Notes under the pieces: generated by a model
What the model was told of the DNA's origin: nothing
Database searches by the model: none
What the model saw: the letters and a program-made list of their open reading frames with translations, nothing else
Source: an uncultured Candidatus Melainabacteria bacterium
Lineage (GTDB): Bacteria > Cyanobacteriota > Vampirovibrionia > Gastranaerophilales > Gastranaerophilaceae
Length of the DNA stretch: 64,000 nt
Assembly (NCBI GenBank): GCA_934747335.1
Contig: CAKVGS010000001.1
Coordinates: forward strand, 1-64,000
Direction: 5' to 3'
Shown: in pieces, positions 50,770 through 59,524 of the stretch
Layout: each line of letters opens with the position of its first letter
Position numbering within the stretch: the stretch's first letter is position 1
Made by a program: the position numbers and the translations under genes

Positions 50770-53400
50770 CTAATCCAATTTTACATCACCAAGCATTTTT
50801 TGCTTAAGCCAATAAGTTAAATATTCTTCGCTATTTGCTTTTGGAGCATTTGGATTATTCTTTTGTTTCAATTTTTGCATTGGTGTAAGTTGTTTAAGGT
50901 TTTCTTTTTCTTGTTTTGCTACCATTGTGTCATAAAGTTTATTTTTAGCAAGATGTTCCAAGCCTTTTTTACCTCCGGATAAAGCCTTACCGGTTTTTGA
51001 ATCATGTCCCATAACATCTATTACATCAAATCCCATAATTGCATGATTCAAATCGTCTAAAGAATTTTTAGCAGAAGTTCGTGATTTATGTAAATTTAGT
51101 TGTGATGAGCTTGGAATAATATCGTACTTTTGCATAATGTTATCCGCTAAAGCTAATATTTTCTCATCGTTCATTTGTTCCAGTTTTGTTGAATTATCAA
51201 AGAAACAAGCTTTAAATTCATTCACGACCTTATCAACTGCACCATTTTTATCCATGCCGGCAGGAAGTTTTGCACCTTCTAGAACATACTCAGCAATATC
51301 TTTTACATTACCTTGTTTAATATAGCTTGTTAAATTCAATGCTCTAAGCGATTGATCAACACCCATATCAATAGTGTTACCTGTATCAATCAATGTAAAC
51401 AATTTTCCGCGTCTTGTTTTCAAAACATTCGGGTCAATAAAGATATTACCTGGGTGAATATCTGCGTGAATCACTTTTCCGTTTTTATCAATTTTATGGA
51501 ATTGTTCAATAAATACTTTTTGATATTCTTTCAACAAATAATCCGTATCGCTTTTTCTTAATTTAACATCAGAAAAATCAGGCATTCTTTCTGTTACACG
51601 TTTGATTTCTTCGTCAATTTGTTTAAGACCTTTTGCTTTAAGACTTGGGTCTTTTTCAAGCTTTTCAATTGCTTCTTTTTGTAGATATAATTTATTCAAA
51701 TCCATAAATGAAGACAAACTTACGCCACTTGCTTTTTCCATTACGTAAACATTATTTTTAACTTCAATCGGCTTAACAACATTTGCAACATTCGTAGTCT
51801 TAGAGAGTTTTAAAGCAGCATCCATTTCATTTTTTAAATCTACTTCCTTAAGAATACCATCGGCTAAATCTTCAACGTTTCTAAGCAAATAATCTTTTTC
51901 GTCTGCCGATTTATTTGACATATTTTTTACCATGTCGATAAATTTTTGTTTGTCGTTTAGAATTTTTTCTTTTGTGATTCCATCTTTTAAGATTTTTATA
52001 CAAACATCTTTACCTGATGAATTCTTTGCAAGATAAGTTTCTGCAACAGTTCCGACACCTAGTAATTTACTTACTTTATAACCGTTTCCAAGATTAGAGG
52101 TGATGTATTTTTGTGCTTCATCTAATGTTCTTGTTGGCGGACATTTTTCTCGAAGTGCAGTTGTTAGTTCAGAACCATCCGCTGAAATTTGCTTAAACTT
52201 GACCGCAAAAAGATTTTCTTTTGTAAGTTGTTTGATTTTATCTTCAACGCTTCCTGCTCCTTCAATAATTGATTTAACACTTGAAGATTCAAGCATTGTA
52301 CCTTCAAGTTGCTTATAAGCTGAAATTCCTTTAAATTCAGCAGGTTGAAGATTAGCTTCTGCTAATTTTTTAGAAGCTTTTGCCATATTTTCATTGAATA
52401 TTTTTGCAAAATTTCCTTTTTTAACTAAAGGAATTGCTAATGTTGCACTTACGAGTCCTGTTGCCAACGCGTTTTGTGAAAGGTTTTCCATAAATCCGTT
52501 TACAGATTTATTCTTGTCAGTTTTATTGGCAATAAAATATCTGTTTAGCATATTTCCTGCCAAATAAATCGGCGCGCCGACAATTCCGCCTAATGCCATA
52601 ACAGGCATCATTAAACCATTTATTGTACCTGATACAAAATTTTTAAAATTAGTCTTTCTGCGTTCCTTGTTTAATTGCTTTTTGCTTAATTTTGCAGCCT
52701 TCTTCTGCATAGGATTTCTTAGTTTTTTCTTACCATAAATCTTATCATCAACTTTAAATTCATCAGAGCCGACTCTGTTGAATTTTAAAGCCCAATATTT
52801 AGTTAGCCCACCGACAAAGGCGCTTGCCAAACCTGTAATTAACAAAGTTTTCTTGTTTGATGTTAATGTATTAAAAGTTTTTTCATAAATATTAAATAAA
52901 CGATTTGTTAATTTTTTCTTTTTTACAGGGATTTCTGCATCATTAACCAGTTCTTCCCTGGTGTTTTTAATCATTTTGGCAATATTATCTGTCAAAGGCT
53001 TATTAACATCAATACAACCTTTTGCTCGACTGAATAATTTATTTAAGCCGAAGAATGTTGCGCCTGAAGCTGAAACGGAAACCGCATCACCCAACAGTTG
53101 CGCTGAATTTTCTTGAGATGCATTATATTCTTTAATTTTTGCTTGCACATCTTGAGCAGTAGCTTTACCGTTTTCGGCTTTTTGAATTTCAGCTAAGACT
53201 TTTTTAGAGCCAACTCCAATTCCTGTTATGTTTTTAAGCCAATTATGGAATTTTTCAATAAGCCCGTTATTTTTTCTGGCTTCGCGTCTGTAATATTCTT
53301 TTGCCGTTATCTGAGGTCTTGGCTGAGTCTGATTTTGTTTGACATTATTTCTTTGATAACCGACATTATAATTGCTATAATTTGTACTTATTTCAGCCAT
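50770..53400 (-). CDS. AarF/ABC1-like kinase with membrane segments and N/Q-rich tail
   Basis: The 876-residue protein starts with an Asn/Gln/Tyr-rich tail (1-35), has three hydrophobic segments (about 182-200, 255-280, 305-325) and then an ABC1/UbiB-like kinase domain (about 415-700): KCPPTRTLDEAQKYI, the GVGTVAETYLAK loop, a VCIKIL lysine, VIHADIHPGNIFI (catalytic loop) and LIDTGNTIDM in place of DFG. Normal AarF proteins are about 550 residues and have the membrane helices at the C-terminus, so this is a rearranged family member. It carries one of the six shared promoter motifs. Targets are unknown. Confidence 0.75.
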   Translation of the reverse strand: MAEISTNYSNYNVGYQRNNVKQNQTQPRPQITAKEYYRREARKNNGLIEKFHNWLKNITGIGVGSKKVLAEIQKAENGKATAQDVQAKIKEYNASQENSAQLLGDAVSVSASGATFFGLNKLFSRAKGCIDVNKPLTDNIAKMIKNTREELVNDAEIPVKKKKLTNRLFNIYEKTFNTLTSNKKTLLITGLASAFVGGLTKYWALKFNRVGSDEFKVDDKIYGKKKLRNPMQKKAAKLSKKQLNKERRKTNFKNFVSGTINGLMMPVMALGGIVGAPIYLAGNMLNRYFIANKTDKNKSVNGFMENLSQNALATGLVSATLAIPLVKKGNFAKIFNENMAKASKKLAEANLQPAEFKGISAYKQLEGTMLESSSVKSIIEGAGSVEDKIKQLTKENLFAVKFKQISADGSELTTALREKCPPTRTLDEAQKYITSNLGNGYKVSKLLGVGTVAETYLAKNSSGKDVCIKILKDGITKEKILNDKQKFIDMVKNMSNKSADEKDYLLRNVEDLADGILKEVDLKNEMDAALKLSKTTNVANVVKPIEVKNNVYVMEKASGVSLSSFMDLNKLYLQKEAIEKLEKDPSLKAKGLKQIDEEIKRVTERMPDFSDVKLRKSDTDYLLKEYQKVFIEQFHKIDKNGKVIHADIHPGNIFIDPNVLKTRRGKLFTLIDTGNTIDMGVDQSLRALNLTSYIKQGNVKDIAEYVLEGAKLPAGMDKNGAVDKVVNEFKACFFDNSTKLEQMNDEKILALADNIMQKYDIIPSSSQLNLHKSRTSAKNSLDDLNHAIMGFDVIDVMGHDSKTGKALSGGKKGLEHLAKNKLYDTMVAKQEKENLKQLTPMQKLKQKNNPNAPKANSEEYLTYWLKQKMLGDVKLD

Positions 53401-53424
53401 AATTTTCCCTAATTTATTTCCTTA

Positions 53425-53457
53425 ATTATAAAAAGTAATAAAAATAGAAAAAATTGC
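53425..53457 (-). promoter_or_regulatory. shared promoter motif, copy D
   Basis: GCAATTTTTTCT begins at 53457; 18 nt after GCAA comes CTTTTTATAAT (variant of CTTTATA, with two extra T). Copy E shares the GCAATTTTTTCT start exactly. Confidence 0.5.
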
Positions 53458-53485
53458 TGTTTTATGGCTGTATATTAATAAATAT

Positions 53486-55066
53486 TTACATAAGTTTATT
53501 TATTATATTGGTTATTGGCTCTTCCCAAGAAATGCTGTCGGTTTGTTTAAATATTTCCACGCTTTTGTACCAAGGTGTTGTTTTGGTATCGTCAAACCAA
53601 CGCCAATCCGTAGCGTAAGGAAGAAGTAAATATGTTTTTACACCTAAAGCTCCTGCAAGATGTGCAACGGACGTATCAACAGTTACTAAAACATCCATTG
53701 CCATAAGAGCTTTTGCTGTATCAGTGAAATCTTTAAAATCTTTCCCAAGGTTAATCATTTGCGGGAACTGTTCGCAGCCTTTTAGTGTATCATCAACTTG
53801 GAATGAATAAACTTGGATATTTTCTAATTTTAAAAGCTCGTTGAAACATTTGATATTAATTGTGCGGTTTATCATTGTTCTAATGCCTGCACTGCCCGCT
53901 TCCCAACATAAACCGACTTTTAATTTATCATTTGTAATTTCAGCTTTCGGACTTTTTAAATAACCTTCACTAAATGGAATATTATCAAAATCCATATTTA
54001 AAATATACGCTAAATCAGTAATTCTAAGCGCTTGCATTTTCGGATTAATTTCATCAAAGTTTATAAAATTGATGTTGGGATAATTTGGGGAAAATAATGC
54101 TTTTAAACTTTTGTGCACAGCAACATTAATTTTTTTTGCTGGTAAAAGTGGCAAATATCTTGCAAATTGTATATGGTCGCCAAATCCTTGTTCACAAATT
54201 ACAACAATTTCATCATCTATTTTGTCGCCAACTTTCCACAAGTTTTCAGACTTTTTGCAAGATGGCGCAATTGCACGTTTGAAAAACAAATCGTAGCCTT
54301 CTTTAAATCGCTTTTGTGAAAGGTAGCACATGCCGAGTGAAGTTTCGGTTTCTACGTCATTTGGAAAATATTCAAGCATTTTTTTGTAATATTTTTCTGC
54401 TTCGTCTTTTTGTCCCAATTTTTGTGCGCTTACGGCAATGTTGTAGAAAGCTTGCGGGTTTCCCAAATCGGCTGCAGCTTTGTAGCATTCAATAGCTTGT
54501 TTATCGTCGCAGTAAATAAGTTCTTTCAAAAATCCAAAGTGGAACCAAAGTGAAGAAATGTTAGGAGTCTTTTTTAGGCTTTCAATACAAAGCTTTTCAG
54601 CTTCAAGCATCTTTCCTTGTTGAGTTAGAGCTTTAATTTTATTTGTAATTGCTCGAGTATCTTCAGGGTAAAGTTCGTACATCTTATTTGCAAATTCGAC
54701 TGCTTTTTTATAGTTTTTAATTTCAAAAAGACTTAGAATAAGTTTGTTATAAATGTCTTCGTTTTTACCGTTCTCTAAAGCTTCTTCTAAATATTCAGCT
54801 GCTTTTACGAATTCTCTTTGTTCAAAGTATGCAAAACCTAAAGCCGAAATTGTACCAAGAGTTTTCTTTAGTTTTACTGCTTTGTTAAGAATTTCAATGG
54901 CTTTATCGTAGTTCGCAATATTTACATAGAAAAGCCCGATAATTGACAAAACATCAGGATTATCAGGGTTTTCTTTTTTAATGTTTTTATAAATTTCTTC
55001 AGCTTCCGAGATTTTACCTTGTTGAGTCAAAGAAATTGCTTTTTGAATAAGTTCAATATCTACCAT
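53486..55066 (-). CDS. TPR protein with C-terminal glycosyltransferase-like domain
   Basis: Residues 1-270 are TPR repeats (for example GKISEAEEIYKNIKKENPDNPDVLSIIG). The C-terminal about 230 residues resemble ADP-heptose/GT9-type or TPR-linked glycosyltransferase folds: ICEQGFGDHIQFARYLPLL, KVGLCWEAGSAG, VDTSVAHLAGALGVKTYLLLP. Such fusions are found in protein or surface glycosylation clusters. It follows yggT by three bases on the same strand. No signal peptide; cytosolic. The acceptor is unknown. Confidence 0.75.
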   Translation of the reverse strand: MVDIELIQKAISLTQQGKISEAEEIYKNIKKENPDNPDVLSIIGLFYVNIANYDKAIEILNKAVKLKKTLGTISALGFAYFEQREFVKAAEYLEEALENGKNEDIYNKLILSLFEIKNYKKAVEFANKMYELYPEDTRAITNKIKALTQQGKMLEAEKLCIESLKKTPNISSLWFHFGFLKELIYCDDKQAIECYKAAADLGNPQAFYNIAVSAQKLGQKDEAEKYYKKMLEYFPNDVETETSLGMCYLSQKRFKEGYDLFFKRAIAPSCKKSENLWKVGDKIDDEIVVICEQGFGDHIQFARYLPLLPAKKINVAVHKSLKALFSPNYPNINFINFDEINPKMQALRITDLAYILNMDFDNIPFSEGYLKSPKAEITNDKLKVGLCWEAGSAGIRTMINRTINIKCFNELLKLENIQVYSFQVDDTLKGCEQFPQMINLGKDFKDFTDTAKALMAMDVLVTVDTSVAHLAGALGVKTYLLLPYATDWRWFDDTKTTPWYKSVEIFKQTDSISWEEPITNIINKLM

Positions 55067-55069
55067 AAA

Positions 55070-55333
55070 TTATATGCCTAAGCTGTTCAAGAACCCTACT
55101 ACAACGCCTTGCAAGACTTGCAATAAAATGATTGCAACAATAGGTGAAATATCAAGCATACCGATTGGCGGAATAATCCCTCTAAAAATTCCTAAGAATG
55201 GGTCAACAACTGCGCGTATTCCCGCAAACGGTTGGCTTAGCCAATCAATAGACGGTATCCAACTCAAAAATATTCTTAAGATAATTAAGATGTAGTAAAA
55301 ATAAAATAATGTGTTTATTGCTCTTGATATCAT
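55070..55333 (-). CDS. YggT-family membrane protein
   Basis: The 87-residue protein has two hydrophobic segments and the family motif FRGIIPPIGMLDISPIVAIILL around 50-70, with VDPFLGIFRG. YggT proteins are typical in Cyanobacteria and other bacteria, often near pyrroline-5-carboxylate reductase or division genes. They influence cell shape, chloroplast partition homologues or ion homeostasis. It is followed at once by the TPR gene. A class II repeat lies upstream. Confidence 0.85.
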   Translation of the reverse strand: MISRAINTLFYFYYILIILRIFLSWIPSIDWLSQPFAGIRAVVDPFLGIFRGIIPPIGMLDISPIVAIILLQVLQGVVVGFLNSLGI

Positions 55334-55372
55334 GATAAATCCTTCGACTTAACTTTTCGCCGTAATATTCGT

Positions 55373-55475
55373 AGATTGCTTCGTCGCTAATAAAATCGCT
55401 GCTCCTCGCAATGACTTGGCGTTTGATTTATAAGTTGGCTGTCATTGCGAGGGCGTTTAGCCCGTGGCAATCCAT
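55373..55475. repeat. class II palindromic repeat, inverted orientation
   Basis: AGATTGCTTCGTCGC at the left and GTGGCAATCCA at the right, with CTCGCAATGACTTGGCG and TCATTGCGAGGG between, make the reverse of the copies at 12331 and 15371. It ends three bases from the stop of the MTAP gene. Confidence 0.8.
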
Positions 55476-55477
55476 TT

Positions 55478-56275
55478 TTATAACTGCGAACACTTTCTTG
55501 TGTTAGCGCATTCGCAATTATCATTTTCTGCAGGAATTTTTTCAATCATTGTAAATAACAATTTTTTCAAATTATCCAAGTTGTTATTAAATACTTGAAT
55601 AACTTCGTGGTGTGAAACAGGAGGAACGTCACCAACCAAACCTGCGTCGTAGTCTGTGATTAGAGAAATATTTAATGGGCACATATCCATTTCTTTAACC
55701 AAATATGCTTCAGGGAATGCTGTCATATTGATAACTTCCCAACCTTGAGATGTAAAGAATTTTGATTCAGCTTTTGTAGAAAATCTAGGGCCGTTAATAA
55801 CAACAACAGTACCTGTTTCGTGAACTTTAATTCCCAATTCTTTTGCTGTATCAACAGCCAATCTTCTTAATTCAGGGCAATAAGTTTCAGCTGCAGAAGG
55901 GTGAGTTACGATAGGGCCTTCAAAGAAAGTTGTTTTTCTGCCGTCTGTCCAATCTACGAATTGGTCACAAACAACAAAACTTCCAGGCTCAACGTGTTTT
56001 TGCAAACTTCCTGCTGCGCAAGGTGAAATTACACGCTTACAGCCAACTTCTTTCATTGCCCAAACGTTAGCTCTATAATTAATCAAATGAGGTAAAATAG
56101 TGTGGCTTCTGCCGTGACGAGGCATAAATGCCACTTTGTGCGCACCGATTTTACCGATGAATAAACTATCAGATGGCATTCCATAAGGAGTTTCTATTTT
56201 AACTTCCTTAATGTCGTCCAAAAACTTGTAAAAACCTGAACCGCCAAAAACGCCAATATCTGCTAATTTTTCCAT
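55478..56275 (-). CDS. mtnP: S-methyl-5'-thioadenosine phosphorylase
   Basis: The 265-residue enzyme cleaves methylthioadenosine (from polyamine synthesis) to adenine and methylthioribose-1-phosphate. It shows the MTAP/PNP family features: GVFGGSGFY at the start, MPRHGRSHTILPHLINYRAN, GPRFSTKAES (about 164-173), INMTAFPEAYLVKEMDMC (about 182-199) and the DYDAGL purine-specific loop. Length fits the trimeric MTAP type. GGAATAA-type site precedes the ATG. It ends just before the class II repeat. Confidence 0.93.
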   Translation of the reverse strand: MEKLADIGVFGGSGFYKFLDDIKEVKIETPYGMPSDSLFIGKIGAHKVAFMPRHGRSHTILPHLINYRANVWAMKEVGCKRVISPCAAGSLQKHVEPGSFVVCDQFVDWTDGRKTTFFEGPIVTHPSAAETYCPELRRLAVDTAKELGIKVHETGTVVVINGPRFSTKAESKFFTSQGWEVINMTAFPEAYLVKEMDMCPLNISLITDYDAGLVGDVPPVSHHEVIQVFNNNLDNLKKLLFTMIEKIPAENDNCECANTRKCSQL

Positions 56276-56352
56276 TTGATTTATTCCTTTCTGATTTTAA
56301 CTAATATGGTACATTCTACCATAAATGTTTTTAGAAAGAAATACCAGTAAAT

Positions 56353-57135
56353 TTAATCACAGTCTTCCATGAATTTTTGTTTTACATCTATAATTTTTTG
56401 AGTTCCTTCATATTTTATACAAACTTCCTTGTTTGAAGAAACATTTTTAATTTCAATTACTTCACATTTTGAATTTAATTTTGCATCGGTAAATATAAAC
56501 TCGCCTTTTTCGTCTTCTTTTGCTTCCATATACCTTTGAGGTTTATTTGTATATGTATCTTTCACTAAAGTTCTGAACTTTTTCCCATTTGCATAAAATT
56601 CTGTTATACTTGCAACACTTCCATTTTCAATTTGAAACATTGTATATTTATCATTTATTTTGTCGTCATAAACAGTAACATTAATTTTTTCTTCTTCATT
56701 ATTTTTTTCTGTTTTTTCTATTTTGCTGATAACGGCACCATTTTGTCGGTCACGTTCAATAATTTGTGTTATTTTTTCTCCGTTTTTTGATGGAACATAA
56801 TCTCTTACTATTTCATTGTCATATTCTCGAATGCAAGCAAGGCTGCCGTCTTTAGCGACAATACGTTCTCCGTTTATTTCTGCCGGATTGAAGCTGTAAG
56901 GAATATGCATATCGTGTGGAATTAGCTTTGATAAAGCATCAACCTTTGTTAAAATTTCCATAGAATCGTAATCAAATTTCGGTTTTATAGAAACTTGATT
57001 ATAGCTCGACATGGCTGACAAGCTTGATAAATTAGCTTTCAGCCTAAGTGGATTCGCAGGGCTTTTAGTATTTGCCTGCTCAATTTTTCTATTATACAGC
57101 ACACTAGATTTAAAATTCATAGAATCGACTTTCAT
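56353..57135 (-). CDS. unknown YwqK-like repeat protein with FKS-type N-terminus
   Basis: The 260-residue protein begins MKVDSMN followed by FKS (8-10), close to the FKG tail found elsewhere in the window. The rest consists of strand-rich repeats (DGSLACIREYDNEIV, FQIENGSVASITEFYANGKK, KTEKNNEEEKINVTVYD), in the style of YwqK-like or beta-hairpin repeats. No signal peptide. One of the six shared promoter motifs lies upstream, and AAGGT stands before the ATG. Function unknown. Confidence 0.6.
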   Translation of the reverse strand: MKVDSMNFKSSVLYNRKIEQANTKSPANPLRLKANLSSLSAMSSYNQVSIKPKFDYDSMEILTKVDALSKLIPHDMHIPYSFNPAEINGERIVAKDGSLACIREYDNEIVRDYVPSKNGEKITQIIERDRQNGAVISKIEKTEKNNEEEKINVTVYDDKINDKYTMFQIENGSVASITEFYANGKKFRTLVKDTYTNKPQRYMEAKEDEKGEFIFTDAKLNSKCEVIEIKNVSSNKEVCIKYEGTQKIIDVKQKFMEDCD

Positions 57136-57171
57136 TATACTATAACCTTAAGTTTTAAACAACCATATAGT

Positions 57172-57202
57172 ATTATAAAGTTTTTATGTCAGAAAAAATT
57201 GC
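57172..57202 (-). promoter_or_regulatory. shared promoter motif, copy E
   Basis: GCAA (57202-57199), 18 nt, CTTTATA (57180-57174) running into TATAAT (57177-57172). Confidence 0.6.
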
Positions 57203-57209
57203 TTAATTT

Positions 57210-57986
57210 TTATTTTTGGCGATTATTATTTAAATAATTCTTAACATTTGAAGAAAGAGAAATGTTTTGAAGCATCATGTTATAACGCTTTAAATCTCCA
57301 ATATTAGCGGCTTCTGTCAGTAAATCCCGATTGGTGGAAATTTGCATGTGAGGTTGTTCATTCTTTGTATCATTTTTTGATTCAATTTTTCTAATAACGG
57401 AATCTATATCAGTAGAAGTTGAAATTCCATATTTTGAAGCAATTTGTTTAACAGAAGCTCCTGCTTGAAGTCTGTATAACCAATTGATTGATAATTTGTC
57501 GTTTTCGGAAAGTGCAGAAACTCCGTATTGGTGCGGAGTATACATTATATCGGATTTGTAAGGACTGTGATTTAAGCCTAATGCGTGACCAACTTCGTGT
57601 AAAATTGTGTGGTAAACTTCTATATCACTGTCGTATTGTTGGTGAATTCTGCCGTCTGTGAGTCCTATTGAAACTTCAGCGCCATATAATCTGCCTTGTG
57701 CATCCCAACTGAAATAACAGTGTCCGAGAGCTTGTCTGTCGACCCTTTTCCAGTCAACATTTATATTGGATTCCATTAATACATTTGTGACACGAAATCT
57801 GAGTTTACCTCCCGTTGCAGCAGCCCAAACCGTAAACGCATCCAAAACCATTTTGCGGTATTTTGCATCTTCTCCGGGTTTTGAATAAAATTTCATAGGA
57901 GCAATATAAACAACCAAATTATTAATTGGCCAACGCATAATATTGCCGTTTTTTATGCTTCCATTAAGGTATGTGTTTCTGCTCAT
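57210..57986 (-). CDS. matrixin-like zinc metalloprotease
   Basis: The 258-residue protein is a metzincin: zinc motif HEVGHALGLNH (130-140; His130, Glu131, His134, His140), followed by a Met-turn at DIMYT (Met148). The N-terminal NGNIMRWPINNLVVYI start and overall fold resemble the inactive protein at 32614. It has no obvious signal peptide, unusual for a matrixin, so it may be exported in another way or act inside. C-terminal residues (about 165-258) are helical. Upstream it is divergent from dnaB. Confidence 0.8.
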   Translation of the reverse strand: MSRNTYLNGSIKNGNIMRWPINNLVVYIAPMKFYSKPGEDAKYRKMVLDAFTVWAAATGGKLRFRVTNVLMESNINVDWKRVDRQALGHCYFSWDAQGRLYGAEVSIGLTDGRIHQQYDSDIEVYHTILHEVGHALGLNHSPYKSDIMYTPHQYGVSALSENDKLSINWLYRLQAGASVKQIASKYGISTSTDIDSVIRKIESKNDTKNEQPHMQISTNRDLLTEAANIGDLKRYNMMLQNISLSSNVKNYLNNNRQK

Positions 57987-58035
57987 AATTACATGATAGC
58001 ATAAATTTCATATTTTATTTTTAAATAAACATCAC

Positions 58036-58050
58036 AAATCGTAACGATTT
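58036..58050. promoter_or_regulatory. possible operator palindrome
   Basis: AAATCGT-A-ACGATTT is a perfect 15-base palindrome just upstream of the dnaB -35, between two divergent genes. Low confidence. Confidence 0.3.
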
Positions 58051-58051
58051 A

Positions 58052-58080
58052 TTGAATAACTCAAATTTTATTGATACACT
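58052..58080 (+). promoter_or_regulatory. dnaB promoter
   Basis: TTGAAT (58052-58057), 17 nt, TACACT (58075-58080). Confidence 0.55.
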
Positions 58081-58102
58081 TTTATTTGAAGGAGTAGTCC
58101 GA

Positions 58103-59503
58103 ATGTCAACATCTTACGCAAACAAAAGAAAATCATCACAACAAGCAGAAGATTTATCGCACTTGATGCCTCAAAACATTGATGCAGAAGAAGCTATTTT
58201 GGGCGCAATTTTGGTAAACCCTAATTGTATGAACAAAATTGTAGAACAGCTTAAGCCTGAATCTTTCTACAAACCTGCGCATAGATATGTTTATGATGCG
58301 ATGTTACAGCTTTATAACAGCCAAGATAAAATTGATATCGTTTCAGTTTCAGATATCCTTAATATTAACCAAAAATTGGAATTGGTTGGCGGTCGTGCAT
58401 TTGTAAACGATTTGAGCTATAAAACAATTACAACTACTAACGTTGAATACTATGCAAGAATTGTGCAAGAAAAAGCTATCAAGCGTTCTTTGATTAATGC
58501 GGGTTCAGAAATCGTTTCTTCAGGTTATGATTTAAACCCGATTGAAGAATCTTTGGAACTTGCAGAAAAATTGATTTTTGATATCGCGTCAGCAAAAGCT
58601 TCAAAATCACTTTCTCCGATTAAAGATATTGTTTATGATACTTATGCGAAAATTGAAGAAAGATACAATAACAAAGGCCAATTAACAGGCGTTCCGACTG
58701 ATTTCTATGATTTGGATGCGATGTTAAACGGGCTTCAGCGTTCTGACTTAATTATTTTGGCAGCTCGTCCTGCGATGGGTAAAACTGCGTTCGCTCTGAA
58801 CATTGCGCAGAATGTTGCCTTGAGAGCGAAAACTCCTGTTGCCATCTTCTCTTTAGAAATGTCAAAGCAACAGCTTGTTCAACGTCTTTTGTGTTCAGAA
58901 GCGGAAGTTGATTCACAAAGACTTAAAACAGGGAATATGCAGGCAAAAGACTGGGAAAAACTTGCGGTTGCGATGAATGACCTTTCAGAAGCTTCAATTT
59001 ATATTGATGATACGGCAGGTTGTACGATAACGGATATTCGTGCAAAATGTAGACGATTAGCGATGGCGGAAAAGAATTTGGGCTTAATTGTAATCGACTA
59101 TTTGCAGTTGATTGAAGGAACGGGTAGAGAAGACCGTATGCAACAGATTTCAAGTATTTCAAGAGGTCTTAAGATTTTGGCAAAAGAACTTAATGTTCCG
59201 ATTATTTCGCTTTCTCAGTTATCACGTGCGGTAGAAAGTAGAACTGATAAACGTCCTATGCTTTCTGACTTGAGAGAATCAGGGTCTATCGAACAAGACG
59301 CCGACATTGTAATGTTTATTTATCGTGACGAATATTATAAAAATGCGAATGATGAAGAGGAAGAAGCTGAAAAAGCTGCAAACAAAGGTGAAGCCGAAAT
59401 CATTATTGCAAAACACAGAAACGGTTCTGTTGGTACTGTTAAGCTTCTATTCCAAGGAAGTATTACAAAATTCAAGAATCCGATTAAGACTGATGTATTT
59501 TAA
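58103..59503 (+). CDS. dnaB: replicative DNA helicase
   Basis: DnaB unwinds duplex DNA at the replication fork as a hexamer. The 466-residue protein has the N-terminal primase-binding domain (MPQNIDAEEAILGAILVNP), Walker A ARPAMGKT (about 220-228), SLEMSKQQLVQRLL, LIVIDYLQLIEG (Walker B) and SQLSRAVESRTDKRPMLSDLRESGSIEQDADIV. No intein is present. I use ATG 58103, eight bases after GAAGGAG. The stop is followed closely by gltB3. Confidence 0.96.
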   Translation: MSTSYANKRKSSQQAEDLSHLMPQNIDAEEAILGAILVNPNCMNKIVEQLKPESFYKPAHRYVYDAMLQLYNSQDKIDIVSVSDILNINQKLELVGGRAFVNDLSYKTITTTNVEYYARIVQEKAIKRSLINAGSEIVSSGYDLNPIEESLELAEKLIFDIASAKASKSLSPIKDIVYDTYAKIEERYNNKGQLTGVPTDFYDLDAMLNGLQRSDLIILAARPAMGKTAFALNIAQNVALRAKTPVAIFSLEMSKQQLVQRLLCSEAEVDSQRLKTGNMQAKDWEKLAVAMNDLSEASIYIDDTAGCTITDIRAKCRRLAMAEKNLGLIVIDYLQLIEGTGREDRMQQISSISRGLKILAKELNVPIISLSQLSRAVESRTDKRPMLSDLRESGSIEQDADIVMFIYRDEYYKNANDEEEEAEKAANKGEAEIIIAKHRNGSVGTVKLLFQGSITKFKNPIKTDVF

Positions 59504-59524
59504 TAACCGAGCAGGAGATGCAAA

